From: Phytoactinopolyspora limicola
GTDB taxonomy: Bacteria > Actinomycetota > Actinomycetes > Jiangellales > Jiangellaceae
Length of the DNA stretch: 64,000 nt
Direction: 5' to 3'
Assembly: GCF_011320225.1 (NCBI RefSeq)
Contig: NZ_JAAOEN010000004.1
Span: forward strand, 362,889 to 426,888
Every line of letters begins with the position of its first letter. Position 1 is the stretch's first letter. The notes beneath the pieces were generated by a model. That model did not search any database. It saw only the letters and a list, made by a program, of their open reading frames with translations, and had not been told where the DNA came from. Shown in pieces: positions 9,017-18,633 of this stretch. Both the position numbers and the translations under genes were made by a program.

Positions 9017-9064
9017 CCACAAGGAGGCTTACTGTCGCCAGGGCCACCACAAGGAGGCTTACTG
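9017..9064. repeat. Two 30-bp tandem units (CCACAAGGAGGCTTACTG)
   Basis: CCACAAGGAGGCTTACTG occurs at 9017-9034 and 9047-9064, separated by TCGCCAGGGCCA, giving an exact 30-bp period. Five related units are found 33 kb away at 42068-42212. The units lie between the cupin stop and the LysR start. They contain AGGAGG but no useful start codon follows. Confidence 0.8.
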
Positions 9065-9135
9065 CTGACGCGCACGAGCCACCATGTGACGGGATCAACC
9101 AGCCGGGGCCGAGGCAAGGCATACTGGTTCACGCT

Positions 9136-10068
9136 GTGAACTTTGCCAACGCCTTCCCGTACCGGCTGGACTGGATCGTCAGCTTCGTCGCCGTCGCGCG
9201 CGCCGGTGGTTTCTCGGCCGCCGCGAAAGCACAACACCGGTCGCAACCACGCATCAGCAGCCACATCGGCGCGCTCGAACGGGTGCTCGGCGCCACGCTG
9301 TTCGACCGTTCGGTGCACCCGGCAACCCTCACCCCCGAGGGACGGGCGTTGCTGCCACACGCCGAGGACATTCTGGCGCGGCTGGCCATCCTCGGTGAGG
9401 TGACCGGCGCCACGGGCGGCACCAAGCGGGGCGTGGTGCGAGTCGGGATGTACCCGAGCGCCGCGGCATTCCTGTACCCCCCGCTGGTCCGGCGGTTGCG
9501 GCACGCTGCCCCAGGGGTCACCGCCGTGCTCCGCGAGGGAGACACCCTCGCCTTGGACACCCTTCTGGCCGACGGCGACATCGATCTGGCCGTCCGTCCG
9601 GTGCTGCCACCGGTGCGCGCCGACCAGCTGGCCTACCGGCGCCTCTGGTCCGAGCCGCTGGTGGCGGTGGTTCCCGACGGGCACCCACTATCCGACGACG
9701 AGGCCACGACGTTGGCCCGGCTTGTCGGGTTCCCGCTGGTGACCATCGGTGAGCCGGACAGCGGCGAGCGCCAGTTCGAGACCAACCTGGCGTTCCTGCA
9801 AGCTGGCCTCCAGCCGAACATCGCGTTCCAAACCAACCAGCCTCAGACGCTGGCCGCCCTGGTCCGGTCCGGTCTCGGCGTCGGCTTCACGAACCGGCTG
9901 GCGATGACCACCACCGACCACCACGGGCTGGTGCTTGTGCCGGTCACCGCCGCACACGCCGAACGTCAGGTAGCAGTGTGGTGGCACGCCGCCCGGCCCG
10001 AGTCGCCGGCGACGACGCTGGTCCGCGATGTGATCGCCGTACTGCCACCACCCTCCCTAACCCCATGA
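9136..10068 (+). CDS. LysR-family transcriptional regulator
   Basis: A 310-aa regulator. The N-terminal winged helix-turn-helix (RLDWIVSFVAVARAGGFSAA, then SQPRISSHIGALERVLGATLF) is followed by the typical effector-binding domain. The GTG at 9136 is the only start that keeps the normal N-terminus; it has no Shine-Dalgarno sequence, but CATACT lies 12-17 bp upstream, so a leaderless transcript is possible. The likely target is the SDR-cupin pair upstream, although LysR genes are more often divergent from their targets. The stop TGA (10066-10068) is part of the TGATC motif of the palindrome at 10056-10125. Confidence 0.9.
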   Translation: MNFANAFPYRLDWIVSFVAVARAGGFSAAAKAQHRSQPRISSHIGALERVLGATLFDRSVHPATLTPEGRALLPHAEDILARLAILGEVTGATGGTKRGVVRVGMYPSAAAFLYPPLVRRLRHAAPGVTAVLREGDTLALDTLLADGDIDLAVRPVLPPVRADQLAYRRLWSEPLVAVVPDGHPLSDDEATTLARLVGFPLVTIGEPDSGERQFETNLAFLQAGLQPNIAFQTNQPQTLAALVRSGLGVGFTNRLAMTTTDHHGLVLVPVTAAHAERQVAVWWHAARPESPATTLVRDVIAVLPPPSLTP

Positions 10069-10125
10069 TCGTTGGCTTTTGACTACCGAATTCGGTAGTC
10101 AAAAGCCAACGATCATGGGGTTAGG
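10056..10125. terminator. 70-bp perfect palindrome between convergent lysR and xerC (family A)
   Basis: All 35 base pairs match around a central GAATTC. Both convergent genes end inside it: the LysR stop TGA at 10066-10068 and the xerC stop TAA at 10121-10123 (minus strand). Compared with the family members at 1-64 and 48997-49060, the inner stem is the same except for symmetric, compensated changes (GAATTC instead of GGATCC; GATCG/CGATC instead of GATCA/TGATC). It is a natural bidirectional terminator candidate. Confidence 0.85.
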
Positions 10126-11086
10126 CGCGTGGGTGGGCCTGCCGGTAGGCGGCCCGGAGCCGCTCGACCGAGACGTGCGTGTAGACCTGGGTAGTGCCCA
10201 GCGACGCGTGGCCGAGCAACTCCTGCACGGTGCGTAGGTCCGCGCCGCCTTCCAGCACATGGGTGGCGGCGGTGTGCCGCAGCCCGTGTGGTCCGAGATC
10301 CGGTGCCTGAGGAACCGCCCGCAACCGAGCGTGCACCATGGCACGCACCGCCCGCTGGCCGATGCGCCGGCCTTTGACTCCCACGAACAACGCCCGGCCC
10401 GCGGCGGCGACGGCAAGCTCTGGACGGGCCGCGTCGATCCACCGGCGCAAGGCACGTTCGGCAGGGACGCCATACGGCACACTGCGTTCACGCCCGCCCT
10501 TGCCGTAGACACGGAGCAACCGCCGGCCCGCGTCGATGTCGTCGAGGTCCAGCCCGGTCAGCTCACCCACCCGGATGCCGGAGGCGTACAGCGTCTCGAG
10601 GATGGCGTGGTCGCGGACCGCCACCGGATCACCGTCGGCCGCTTCGTCCGCGACGGCATCCAGCAGTTCGGTGGCCTCCGCCGGACGGAGCACCTCGGGC
10701 AGATCGCGCTGCGCCTTCGGCGAGGCCAGGCGGACGCCGGGATCGGTGCCGAGACGTCCCGTGCGGTGCGCCCAGGCGGTGAACACCCGGGCCGCCGACG
10801 CCCGACGAGCCAACGTGGTCCGCGCCTTCCCGCGGGTGTGCAGCAACGCGAGCCAGCTACGCAGAACGGCGACGTCGACGTCGGACACCTGGGTGGCGCC
10901 CATCCGGCTGGCATGCTCCAGGAGGCTGGCGACATCACCGACGTAGGCCCGCACGGTGTGGGTGGAGCGCCCACGCTCGGCCGCGAGATGCCGACCGAAC
11001 TCGTCGAGGGTCGCCGCCATGTCCGGAGGCAACTCCGCGGGCGCGGGCTCCGGCGTAACACCAGGATCCGCAGCGTCATCTCGCAT
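10121..11086 (-). CDS. xerC: Tyrosine recombinase XerC
   Basis: A 321-aa site-specific tyrosine recombinase that, with XerD, resolves chromosome dimers at dif. The N-terminal SAM-like core-binding domain spans about 22-105. The catalytic residues are visible: R172 (GIRVGEL), K196 (YGKGGRE), H267 and R270 (HGLRH), H293 (GHAS) and nucleophile Y302 (TQVYTH). The ATG at 11086 is used; a GTG six bases upstream is equally possible. It lies in the conserved xerC-dprA-comM neighbourhood, but a 2.9-kb oxidase gene now separates it from dprA. Confidence 0.93.
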   Translation of the reverse strand: MRDDAADPGVTPEPAPAELPPDMAATLDEFGRHLAAERGRSTHTVRAYVGDVASLLEHASRMGATQVSDVDVAVLRSWLALLHTRGKARTTLARRASAARVFTAWAHRTGRLGTDPGVRLASPKAQRDLPEVLRPAEATELLDAVADEAADGDPVAVRDHAILETLYASGIRVGELTGLDLDDIDAGRRLLRVYGKGGRERSVPYGVPAERALRRWIDAARPELAVAAAGRALFVGVKGRRIGQRAVRAMVHARLRAVPQAPDLGPHGLRHTAATHVLEGGADLRTVQELLGHASLGTTQVYTHVSVERLRAAYRQAHPRA

Positions 11087-11186
11087 GCTCACGTGTTCAC
11101 GGTGTGCTGCCGGGCGCGAAAGGTCAAGCACCGCCACCCCACAACCCCCAGTGTTGGAGGTGTTGGGGTGAGGACGATGGAGCCGG

Positions 11187-14063
11187 TCAGGGACGGCCCG
11201 GCGGGAGAGCACGGGCCAGCACTTCGGCGAGGTGGACCGCCCGACGCCCGGTCAGGTGCTCGATCTGAGTGCGGCAGCTGAACCCGTCGGCCAGGACGAT
11301 GGCCTCGGGGGAAGCCGCCTCGACCTCGGGAACCAGCACCCGCCGAGCGGCCGCGACCGACACGTCGTAATGCCCCTTCTCCATCCCGAAGTTGCCCGCC
11401 AATCCGCAACAGCCGGAGTCGAGGGTACGCACGTTCACACCGGCCCGGTTCAGGACCTGCTCGTCGGCGACGTTGCCGAACACGGCGTGCTGGTGGCAAT
11501 GCTGCTGGGCGATCGCCGCTGCGCCCACCTGCACGAACGCGGTATCCGGAGCGTACTCGGCGAGGAACCCCGCCAACGTGTAGACACGGTCCGGAACGCC
11601 GTCCAGTTCCCCGTCGGGCAGGAGTTCCCGAGCGTCGTGGCGCAGCATCGCCAGGCAACTCGGCTCCACCCCGACGATCGGCACAGCCTCCCCCGCACCC
11701 GGCCGCAGCGCCCGCACGGTGCGTCGCAGCACCCTTCGGGCGGTCCCGAGCTGCCCAGTAGACATCCACGTCAACCCGCAGCACACCGGTCCCCTCGGCA
11801 ACCGCACGTCGAACCCGGCGTGTTCCAGCACCCGTACGGCCGCGACCCCGACGTCGGGGGTGAAGTAATTGGTGAAGGTGTCCGGCCACAACATCACCGC
11901 CGGCCGGCCATCGCCGGACCCGCGGCGGCGCCGTCGTAGCATCCGACGCAACGTGGTGGGGGCGAAGCTCGGCACCGGCCGCTCCGGCGCGATACCACCT
12001 GCCCATTTGAACACCGGCGCAACACCCGGCATACGCAGCATCGTGTTGGCCGCCCCTGGGGCCAGCGCGGCCAGGCGGGCCACCGCCGGCAGGTAACCAA
12101 GCGTGTAGTGGCTGGCCGGCCGGACCCGATTCGCGTAGTGGTGATGCAGGAACTCCGCCTTGTATGTCGCCATGTCGACGTGGACTGGGCAGTCGGACAG
12201 GCAGCCCTTGCAGGCCAGGCACAGGTCCAACGCGTCACGCACCTCGGTCGAGCGCCAGCCGTCGGGGACCGTCTCGCCGCGCATCATCTCGGCCAGCAGC
12301 CGGGCCCGCCCCCTGGTGGAATGCTCCTCACGGCCGGTGACCATGTAGCTGGGGCACATCACACCCGACGACGTGTCGATACAGGCGCCGACACCAACAC
12401 AGCGCCGGGTTGCGGTGGCCAGCCCGCCGTCGTCGTGTGGATATCGCAGCGTGATGGGCAGCTGCCGCACCGGGCCGTCGAACCGGAGATCGGCGTCGAG
12501 TGGCCGCGGTCGGACGAGCACGCCCGGGTTGAGCCGGCCATCCGGATCCCATACCCCCTTGAACCGCTCGAACAGGTCGATCATCGCTGGCGGGTACATA
12601 CGCGGCAGCAGCTCGGCGCGGGCCTGTCCGTCGCCGTGTTCGCCGGACAACGACCCGCCGTGGGCGACGACGAGGTCGGCCGCCTCCTCGACGAACGTGC
12701 GGTAGCGCCGCCGCCCGTCGGATGTAGTCAGCTCGAAGTCGATCCGGACGTGTAGGCAGCCTTCACCGAAGTGACCGTACGGAATGCCGCGCAGGTCGTG
12801 TTCGCGCAGTAGTGCCCGGAATTCGCGCAGGTATCCACCGAGCCGCTCCGGAGGGACCGCGGCGTCCTCCCAACCCGGCCAGGCCTCCGAACCGTCCGCC
12901 ATCCGGGTGGCGATACCGGCGGCTGCTTCCCGGATCGCCCAGAGTTCGCGCTGGTGTGCCGGGTGGTGCGCCACCGTCGTCGTCGCCCCCGTGGCTCGGC
13001 GCAACGCCCGTGCCACCTGCCTCCCCCGGCGGATGGCGTCGTCGGCGCTATCGCCACCGACCTCGACGAACAACCAGCCGCCGCCGTCGGGTAGCTCACC
13101 GAGCGCGGCCGGGCGTCGCCCCCGGGCCACCATCGCCTCGATCAGGTCGGCCCCCATCCCCTCGACGGTGAGGGGTCCGAGCGGCAACACCTGTGGCGCG
13201 GCGTCGGCGGCGGCGACGTCGTCCTGATAGCCGGCGACGACGAGCACCCGCGCGGCCGGCGCCGGAACCAGACCCACCGTCGCCTCCATGACCAGCACAC
13301 ACGTGCCCTCGGTGCCAATCAACGCGCGGACCAGGTTGCCGCCGTTCTCCGGCAGCAGGTGATCCAGCGCGTAGCCCGAGACCCGCCGTGGCAACACCGG
13401 GAATCCCGTGCGCAACAGGGCAAGGTTCTGTGCGACCAACTCCTGGAGCCCACGGTGGATCTCGCCCTTCCGGCCGGGTTGTGCGGCGAGGTCGGCCGGA
13501 TCGTCCGACGTGGGGTGCCCGACGCTCATCCGGGTGCCGTCGGCGGTCAGCACATCCAACCGCACCACGTTGTCCGAGGTCCGACCCCACGCCACCGAGT
13601 GGGACCCGCAGGCATCGTTGCCGATCATTCCCCCGATCGTGCATCGGCTGTGCGTGGACGGATCCGGCCCGAACGTCAACCCGTACGGTGCGGCCGCCGA
13701 GCGCAGGCCGTCGAGGACCACCCCAGGCCGCACTCGGGCGATGTGCTGCTCAGGATCGATCTCCAACACCTGGTTCAGGTAGCGGGTGAAATCCAGCACG
13801 AGCCCACGCCCCAGGGCTCCGCCGCCAATGCCGGTGCCGGCGCCACGGGCGGTGACCGGGACACCGTGTTCATGGCTCAGGCGGAGCGCTGCCACGACGT
13901 CGTCGGTGGAGCGTGGGAACAGCACAGCGGCCGGGACGTGCCGGTAGTTGGAAGCGTCCATGCTGTACACAGCCCGGGCGGCCGGGCCGTCCTCGACGTC
14001 ACCCGCGACGTTGGAGCGCAGCTGACGGACGAGTCGCCGCGCCTGCTCGTCGTCTGGGATCAT
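11187..14063 (-). CDS. FAD-linked oxidase / Fe-S oxidoreductase (YdiJ or D-2-hydroxyacid dehydrogenase type)
   Basis: A 958-aa fusion. The N-terminal PCMH-type FAD-binding domain contains [19 protein letters not shown] and [19 protein letters not shown], followed by the FAD_oxidase C domain. A 4Fe-4S motif [12 protein letters not shown] sits at about 614-625, and two CCG-type cysteine-rich blocks ([30 protein letters not shown]) form the C-terminus. This architecture is that of YdiJ-like D-2-hydroxyglutarate/D-lactate dehydrogenases, which oxidise D-2-hydroxyacids and pass electrons on through Fe-S centres. It is inserted between xerC and dprA. No partner gene is visible, so the substrate remains open. 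Confidence 0.9.
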   Translation of the reverse strand: MIPDDEQARRLVRQLRSNVAGDVEDGPAARAVYSMDASNYRHVPAAVLFPRSTDDVVAALRLSHEHGVPVTARGAGTGIGGGALGRGLVLDFTRYLNQVLEIDPEQHIARVRPGVVLDGLRSAAAPYGLTFGPDPSTHSRCTIGGMIGNDACGSHSVAWGRTSDNVVRLDVLTADGTRMSVGHPTSDDPADLAAQPGRKGEIHRGLQELVAQNLALLRTGFPVLPRRVSGYALDHLLPENGGNLVRALIGTEGTCVLVMEATVGLVPAPAARVLVVAGYQDDVAAADAAPQVLPLGPLTVEGMGADLIEAMVARGRRPAALGELPDGGGWLFVEVGGDSADDAIRRGRQVARALRRATGATTTVAHHPAHQRELWAIREAAAGIATRMADGSEAWPGWEDAAVPPERLGGYLREFRALLREHDLRGIPYGHFGEGCLHVRIDFELTTSDGRRRYRTFVEEAADLVVAHGGSLSGEHGDGQARAELLPRMYPPAMIDLFERFKGVWDPDGRLNPGVLVRPRPLDADLRFDGPVRQLPITLRYPHDDGGLATATRRCVGVGACIDTSSGVMCPSYMVTGREEHSTRGRARLLAEMMRGETVPDGWRSTEVRDALDLCLACKGCLSDCPVHVDMATYKAEFLHHHYANRVRPASHYTLGYLPAVARLAALAPGAANTMLRMPGVAPVFKWAGGIAPERPVPSFAPTTLRRMLRRRRRGSGDGRPAVMLWPDTFTNYFTPDVGVAAVRVLEHAGFDVRLPRGPVCCGLTWMSTGQLGTARRVLRRTVRALRPGAGEAVPIVGVEPSCLAMLRHDARELLPDGELDGVPDRVYTLAGFLAEYAPDTAFVQVGAAAIAQQHCHQHAVFGNVADEQVLNRAGVNVRTLDSGCCGLAGNFGMEKGHYDVSVAAARRVLVPEVEAASPEAIVLADGFSCRTQIEHLTGRRAVHLAEVLARALPPGRP

Positions 14064-14207
14064 CCCGCGGTGCCCCCGCCATCTCCGTTCGTCGCCGCTA
14101 CCGGCCCGACGTCACCGACCGGGTGGCTCGTCGATCCGCCGCATGCCGCCATTCTCGCACGTCGAGTGCGCTGCGACGCCAACGTGCCGCGGGCACCGGC
14201 GCACGCC

Positions 14208-15350
14208 TCAGGTGGCTCCACGCACCCGCACCCACCCATCGTTCCGCTCGGCCACGAGGCCGTCCCGCTCGAGTGTGCGCAGCGCCGAGGCGACGGACGA
14301 GGCGGGATACCCGCTGCCGGCGGCCAGCGCCGCGCCGGTGACCGGCGCCCGCGTCGGCATCCGTTCGTACACGTCACGCACCCGCGGCGGGTAGCGATCC
14401 AACACGCGGTCTTCACCAACCGGCGCGGCCACCGCGTCGACGCCCAACCGACCCGCCGCGTCGACCACCTCGGCCGCGTCGGACACCAGTGTGGCGCCCT
14501 TGTTGCGGATCCACTCGTGGCAGCCCGCGGACAGCTGCGAGGTCACCGGGCCAGGGAGCATCATGACCGTACGGCCCAGCTTGGCCGCCCAATGCGCGGT
14601 GTTCAGCGCACCCGAGCGCAACGCCGCCTCCACCACCACGGTGCCGGCCGTCAACGCGGCGATGATCCGGTTGCGCGCGATGAACCGAGAACGCATCGGG
14701 GTAGCCCCCGGTGGCAGCTCGCTGAAGACCAACCCGGTGCCGGCGATCCGCTCCAGAAGCTCCCGGTGCGAGCGCGGATAGGCGATATCCAGGCCACACG
14801 CCAGGACGGCGAAGGTGCCACCAGCCATCGCCAGCGCACCACGATGGGCCGCGGCGTCGATCCCATGGGCCGCACCCGACACGACCGACCAGCCGAGCAT
14901 GGTGAGATCGGCGCCGAGGTCGGTGGCGACCCGGATCCCGTAGGGTGAAGCCGCCCGCGCCCCCACCACGGCGACTGCCCGCGGGCCCGGTGGGTCGATG
15001 GCGCCGTCGCCCCGCACCCACAAGCCAAACGGCGGTGGGACCGCGTCGGCTCCCGCCACCAAGGTGGCGTCCATGGTCGCCAACTCGGCTGGCCAGGCGG
15101 GATCTTCCGGACAGACGAACCGGATGTCGAGGTCCGCGGCCCGGGTCAGCACGGCGGCGCCGTCGATGCCGGCCGCCCGGCGCGCCAACGCTCCGTCCCG
15201 GTCGAACGGCTGACCACCAGCGACGACGGCCCGCCACGTAGCAACCGCACCGTGCTGGGCGACGTGCCGAGCTACCCGCACCGCGCCGGGTTCGACGACC
15301 GCGGACAGCGCCGCCCGGGCGACCCGCTCATCTCGTGGTGTCGTGCTCAT
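14208..15350 (-). CDS. dprA: DNA-processing protein DprA
   Basis: A 380-aa DprA/Smf protein that loads RecA on incoming single-stranded DNA during transformation. The Rossmann-like core shows VVGARAASPYG, SGAAHGIDAAAHRGAL, SELPPGATP and RNRIIAAL; a C-terminal winged-helix domain (about 315-380) follows. It is the third gene of the yraN-comM-dprA operon: its ATG at 15350 overlaps the comM stop (ATGA). A DnaA-box pair lies upstream of the operon (17299-17340). Confidence 0.94.
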   Translation of the reverse strand: MSTTPRDERVARAALSAVVEPGAVRVARHVAQHGAVATWRAVVAGGQPFDRDGALARRAAGIDGAAVLTRAADLDIRFVCPEDPAWPAELATMDATLVAGADAVPPPFGLWVRGDGAIDPPGPRAVAVVGARAASPYGIRVATDLGADLTMLGWSVVSGAAHGIDAAAHRGALAMAGGTFAVLACGLDIAYPRSHRELLERIAGTGLVFSELPPGATPMRSRFIARNRIIAALTAGTVVVEAALRSGALNTAHWAAKLGRTVMMLPGPVTSQLSAGCHEWIRNKGATLVSDAAEVVDAAGRLGVDAVAAPVGEDRVLDRYPPRVRDVYERMPTRAPVTGAALAAGSGYPASSVASALRTLERDGLVAERNDGWVRVRGAT

Positions 15351-16876
15351 CCGGCCTCCCCTAGGCGCAGCCGCGCCGCTCGTTGGACGTGGTCGGGGCT
15401 GGGTCGTCCGCTCCCGTCGAGATCGGCCACCGTCCAGGCCAGCCGTAGGATGCGATCCATGCCACGGGCGGTTACCGTCCCTTTCCGCAGCTCCGCGTAG
15501 GCCGGCGCCATGGCTTCGACGCTGAGCGGGAACTCACGGCGGAGGAATGCCACCGGGACCTCACCATTAACCCGCCACGGGGTGCCGGCCAGCCGCCGCG
15601 CCTGCCTGTCCCGAGCCTCGGCGACCCGCTCGGCGACCACCTTGGTGGTCTCGGCCAGGCTCAAACCCACGTCGATATCGGTGACGGATGGTGGGACGAC
15701 ACGTTGGTGCAGATCGATACGGTCCCGCACCGGCCCGGAGATACGCCGCTGATAACGCCGTACCGCATGCGGCGGGCATTCACACTCGCGGCTCCGGCTG
15801 CCATGGTTGCCGCACGGGCACGGGTTCTGCGCGATGACCAGCAGGAAGGACGCCGGGAAGACCGCAGTGGAGTTGACCCTCGAGACCACGATCTTGCCGT
15901 TCTCCAAGGGCTCACGGAGCGAATCGAGCACTTGACGCGAAAACTCCGGGGCCTCATCGAGGAACAACACCCCGCGGTGGGCGAGGCTCGCCAGCCCGGG
16001 CCGCACGATGGTGCCCCCACCGATCACCGACGCCATCGAGGCCGAATGATGCGGATCCGCGAACGGCGGCCGCACCACCAGCGGCCGATCCGCCGGAAGC
16101 ACCGCGGCCACCGAGTGGATGACGGTGACGTCAAGCGACTCTTCGGTGGACAGATCCGGGAGCAGGCCGGGGAGGCGGCGAGCCAACATCGTCTTGCCCG
16201 CGCCTGGTGGCCCTTCGAGCCTGATGTGGTGATGTCCAGCGGCTGCGATCTCGATGGCCGCCTTGGCCTCTTGCTGTCCGGCGACCTCGGCGAGGTCGAG
16301 GCCCGGATCCTGCGGCACCGACTCCGGGCCGGCCGCCACCTCCTCCGGCTCCTCGTCCGGGATCTCGGCACCCCGCAGGAAAGCGATCACTTGTCGTAGC
16401 GACCGAGCTCCGACGACGGTCACATCGGGGACCTGGGCGGCCTCGCCGGCATTACGTTCGGGCACCACCACACGTCGTATCCCGGCCTTCGCCGCGGCCA
16501 GAACCGCTGGCAGCACGCCGGGTACTGAACGCAGCCGCCCGTCGAGGGCCAATTCGCCGAAGAAGATCACCCCGCTGGTGGCGGCTGCGGGGATCTCGTC
16601 GGCGGCGCTGATAATGCCAATGGCCACCCCAAGGTCGAAATGGCTGCCCCGCTTCGGAAGCGCGGCCGGCGACAGACTCACGGTGATCTTCTGCAGCGGC
16701 CAGGCCACTTTGCTCGACAACACCGCGGCCCGCACGCGGTCCCGAGCCTCGTACAGCGATGCATCCGGCAGTCCGACCAACGTGAACCCCGGCATCCCGC
16801 CGATGTGTACGTCGATATCGATGAGCGTGCCCTGAACCCCGATGAGCGCGACGCTGCGGCAGCGTCCGAGCCGCAT
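15347..16876 (-). CDS. comM: Mg-chelatase-like AAA+ ATPase ComM (YifB)
   Basis: A 509-aa protein. The N-terminal ChlI domain (GFTLVGLPDASLYEARDRVR) precedes the AAA+ ATPase with Walker A GPPGAGKTML near residue 221 and Walker B LFLDEAPEFS, and a C-terminal MgChlI-type region. A Cys-rich motif (CPCGNHG...CECPP) lies near 350. In bacteria with natural transformation ComM is a branch-migration helicase. The ATG at 16876 overlaps the yraN stop by one base and the stop overlaps the dprA start by 4 bp, so translation is coupled. Confidence 0.94.
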   Translation of the reverse strand: MRLGRCRSVALIGVQGTLIDIDVHIGGMPGFTLVGLPDASLYEARDRVRAAVLSSKVAWPLQKITVSLSPAALPKRGSHFDLGVAIGIISAADEIPAAATSGVIFFGELALDGRLRSVPGVLPAVLAAAKAGIRRVVVPERNAGEAAQVPDVTVVGARSLRQVIAFLRGAEIPDEEPEEVAAGPESVPQDPGLDLAEVAGQQEAKAAIEIAAAGHHHIRLEGPPGAGKTMLARRLPGLLPDLSTEESLDVTVIHSVAAVLPADRPLVVRPPFADPHHSASMASVIGGGTIVRPGLASLAHRGVLFLDEAPEFSRQVLDSLREPLENGKIVVSRVNSTAVFPASFLLVIAQNPCPCGNHGSRSRECECPPHAVRRYQRRISGPVRDRIDLHQRVVPPSVTDIDVGLSLAETTKVVAERVAEARDRQARRLAGTPWRVNGEVPVAFLRREFPLSVEAMAPAYAELRKGTVTARGMDRILRLAWTVADLDGSGRPSPDHVQRAARLRLGEAG

Positions 16877-17232
16877 CAGAACGCCCCACGGACATGCTCG
16901 ACATGTGGTGGCCGCGACGACCGCCGGTGCACGGCGACCACGTCGACCCGTACCGGCAGCCCGGCGCGCCCGTTGGCCTCCAACCACGCCAGGGCAAGCC
17001 GCCGCAGCCGCGCGCCCTTGCGCCACGTGACCGCCTCGAGCCCGCTGCCGTAACCGGGCCCGCTGCGGGTTTTCACCTCGCAGACAACAACGGTGTCGCC
17101 GTCCAGCGCCACGATGTCGATCTCGCCCTCGGCGCACCGCCAGTTACGGGCGAGCAGCACCATTCCTTGATTTTCCAGATACCGGGCGGCGATATCCTCG
17201 CCATAAGCCCCGACACCATCCTTGACTCGCAC
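16876..17232 (-). CDS. yraN: UPF0102 family endonuclease-like protein YraN
   Basis: A protein of 118 aa from GTG 17232, or 121 aa if the GTG at 17241 is used. The nuclease-like core is recognisable: GAYGEDIAARYLENQG, EGEIDIVA and VVVCEVKTRSG, the D...EVK pattern of the restriction-endonuclease fold. GTG 17232 is preferred because GGAGG lies 8 bp upstream. First gene of the operon with comM and dprA, a conserved actinobacterial arrangement. The function is not established; a nuclease role in DNA processing is inferred from fold and neighbours. Confidence 0.9.
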   Translation of the reverse strand: MRVKDGVGAYGEDIAARYLENQGMVLLARNWRCAEGEIDIVALDGDTVVVCEVKTRSGPGYGSGLEAVTWRKGARLRRLALAWLEANGRAGLPVRVDVVAVHRRSSRPPHVEHVRGAF

Positions 17233-17298
17233 CGGCCTCACCTCCGGTCACGAGCCTGTCCCGCGTGGCCCCGGCCGCACCAGGGGTTACCGACGAGT

Positions 17299-17340
17299 TG
17301 TGGATAACTTAGGTCGGCTCAGCTCAACATCTGTGGACAA
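17299..17340 (-). promoter_or_regulatory. Pair of DnaA boxes upstream of yraN-comM-dprA
   Basis: On the minus strand TTGTCCACA (17340-17332) is followed 33 bp later by TTATCCACA (17307-17299), both pointing towards the operon. The proximal box ends about 66 bp before the GTG at 17232. Orientation, spacing and distance to the gene closely match the pair at 6204-6246 before the M23 gene. This suggests DnaA-responsive transcription of both units. Confidence 0.5.
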
Positions 17341-17425
17341 CTTCGCTCGGAGCCCCCTTGGCCGCACCAAGCCTTTGAGCACTGGCAAGGCCCAACCGAC
17401 GAGTGTGTCCGGCGCGCGGAAGCTC

Positions 17426-17737
17426 CTAGTCGGTCTTCGGGATCTCGAGGTCGTTCTTGGCCAACTCTTCGACGTTGACGTCCTTGAACGTCACCACCTT
17501 GACGTTCTTGACGAACCGCGCCGGCCGATACATGTCCCACACCCAGGCATCACTCATGGTGACCTCGAAGTACACGTCGGCGCCATCACCACGGACCTGA
17601 AGGTCGACGTTGTTGGTCAAATAGAACCGGCGCTCGGTCTCGACCACGTAGGAGAACAGCCCCACGACGTCCCGGTACTCCCGGTAGAGCGAGAGCTCCA
17701 TGTCGGATTCATACTTCTCAAGATCCTCAGCGCTCAT
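17426..17737 (-). CDS. DUF2469 family protein
   Basis: A 103-aa acidic protein (MSAEDLEKYESDMELSLYRE...) matching the small DUF2469 family that is found almost only in actinobacteria and next to rnhB. It has no signal peptide or membrane segment. The ATG overlaps the rnhB stop by 4 bp, so the two are translationally coupled. The role is unknown; the fixed neighbourhood suggests a link to replication or to RNA-DNA hybrid metabolism. Confidence 0.9.
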   Translation of the reverse strand: MSAEDLEKYESDMELSLYREYRDVVGLFSYVVETERRFYLTNNVDLQVRGDGADVYFEVTMSDAWVWDMYRPARFVKNVKVVTFKDVNVEELAKNDLEIPKTD

Positions 17738-18537
17738 TGGTCACGCTCCCCTTCTCGCTGCGACCCGGCGACCGTCACCGCGCCCGCCGAGCTACTGCCG
17801 ACCAGCGGCACATCCGTCTCCAGCTCAACGTCCAGCACACCTGTGGCCGGGTCGGCCCGCTCGTTTTCGACGTCCAGGTCCGGCGTCATCAGCCGGGCCA
17901 CATTAACGTAGGACCGACGATGCACCGGGCTTGGTCCCAGCCGCTCCAACGCTTGCTGGTGCACCTCGGTGACGTAACCCTTGTGCTCGTCGAACCCGTA
18001 TCCCGGCCAACGCCGCGCGGCCTGCACCATGATGCGGTCCCGCGTGACCTTGGCGATCACCGATGCCGCCGCGATGCAGGCCGCCACTTGATCGCCCTTC
18101 CACATCGCCAAGCCGGGAACTCCCAACCCGGCGACTGGGAAGCCGTCGGTGAGCACGTAGCCGGGGGCGACATCCAACTTGGCCAGCGCCCGCCGCATCG
18201 CCTCGATGTTGCAGCGGTGCAACCCGATCCGGTCGATCTCGTCCGGCTCGACGATCACCACCGACCACGCCAGGGCCCGCTGCATCACGGCGTCATAGGC
18301 ACGCTCACGGGCGGCCGGGGTGAGCAGCTTGGAATCGGCCAGCCCGGGAACTCGGCCTCGGTCGCCACCGGCCAGCACCGCGGCGCCGACCACGAGTGGC
18401 CCGGCGCACGCACCACGGCCGGCTTCGTCGGCGCCGGCCACCGGGGCGAAGCCGGCCCTGGCCAGGACTCGTTCATACACGTAGATCCCAGCGTCGCGGC
18501 GCACCCGCGCTGGTGGTCGGTCAACGAGGACGGTCAT
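17734..18537 (-). CDS. rnhB: Ribonuclease HII
   Basis: A 267-aa type 2 RNase H that nicks at ribonucleotides in DNA and at RNA-DNA hybrids. The acidic active site is visible: ADEAGRG near 36-42, LTDGFPV near 128 and SVIAKVTRD near 160. The C-terminal extension after LMTPDLD (about 50 residues, Asp/Glu/Ser-rich) is longer than in most RNases HII and probably disordered. A gap of 96 bp separates it from lepB. Confidence 0.95.
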   Translation of the reverse strand: MTVLVDRPPARVRRDAGIYVYERVLARAGFAPVAGADEAGRGACAGPLVVGAAVLAGGDRGRVPGLADSKLLTPAARERAYDAVMQRALAWSVVIVEPDEIDRIGLHRCNIEAMRRALAKLDVAPGYVLTDGFPVAGLGVPGLAMWKGDQVAACIAAASVIAKVTRDRIMVQAARRWPGYGFDEHKGYVTEVHQQALERLGPSPVHRRSYVNVARLMTPDLDVENERADPATGVLDVELETDVPLVGSSSAGAVTVAGSQREGERDQ

Positions 18538-18633
18538 GATGAAGCAAGCTTACGGAGCGACGCCATCGATTCGACACCCAACACTCACCTTGGAGCCAGT
18601 TCCCTACCGCGGTTGCTACTCGGCGCCGACTGT

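Noticed and set aside
6204-17340. Chromosomal replication origin suggested by DnaA boxes
   Set aside because: Only isolated pairs occur, with no AT-rich unwinding element and no dnaA, dnaN, gyrB or rpmH nearby.
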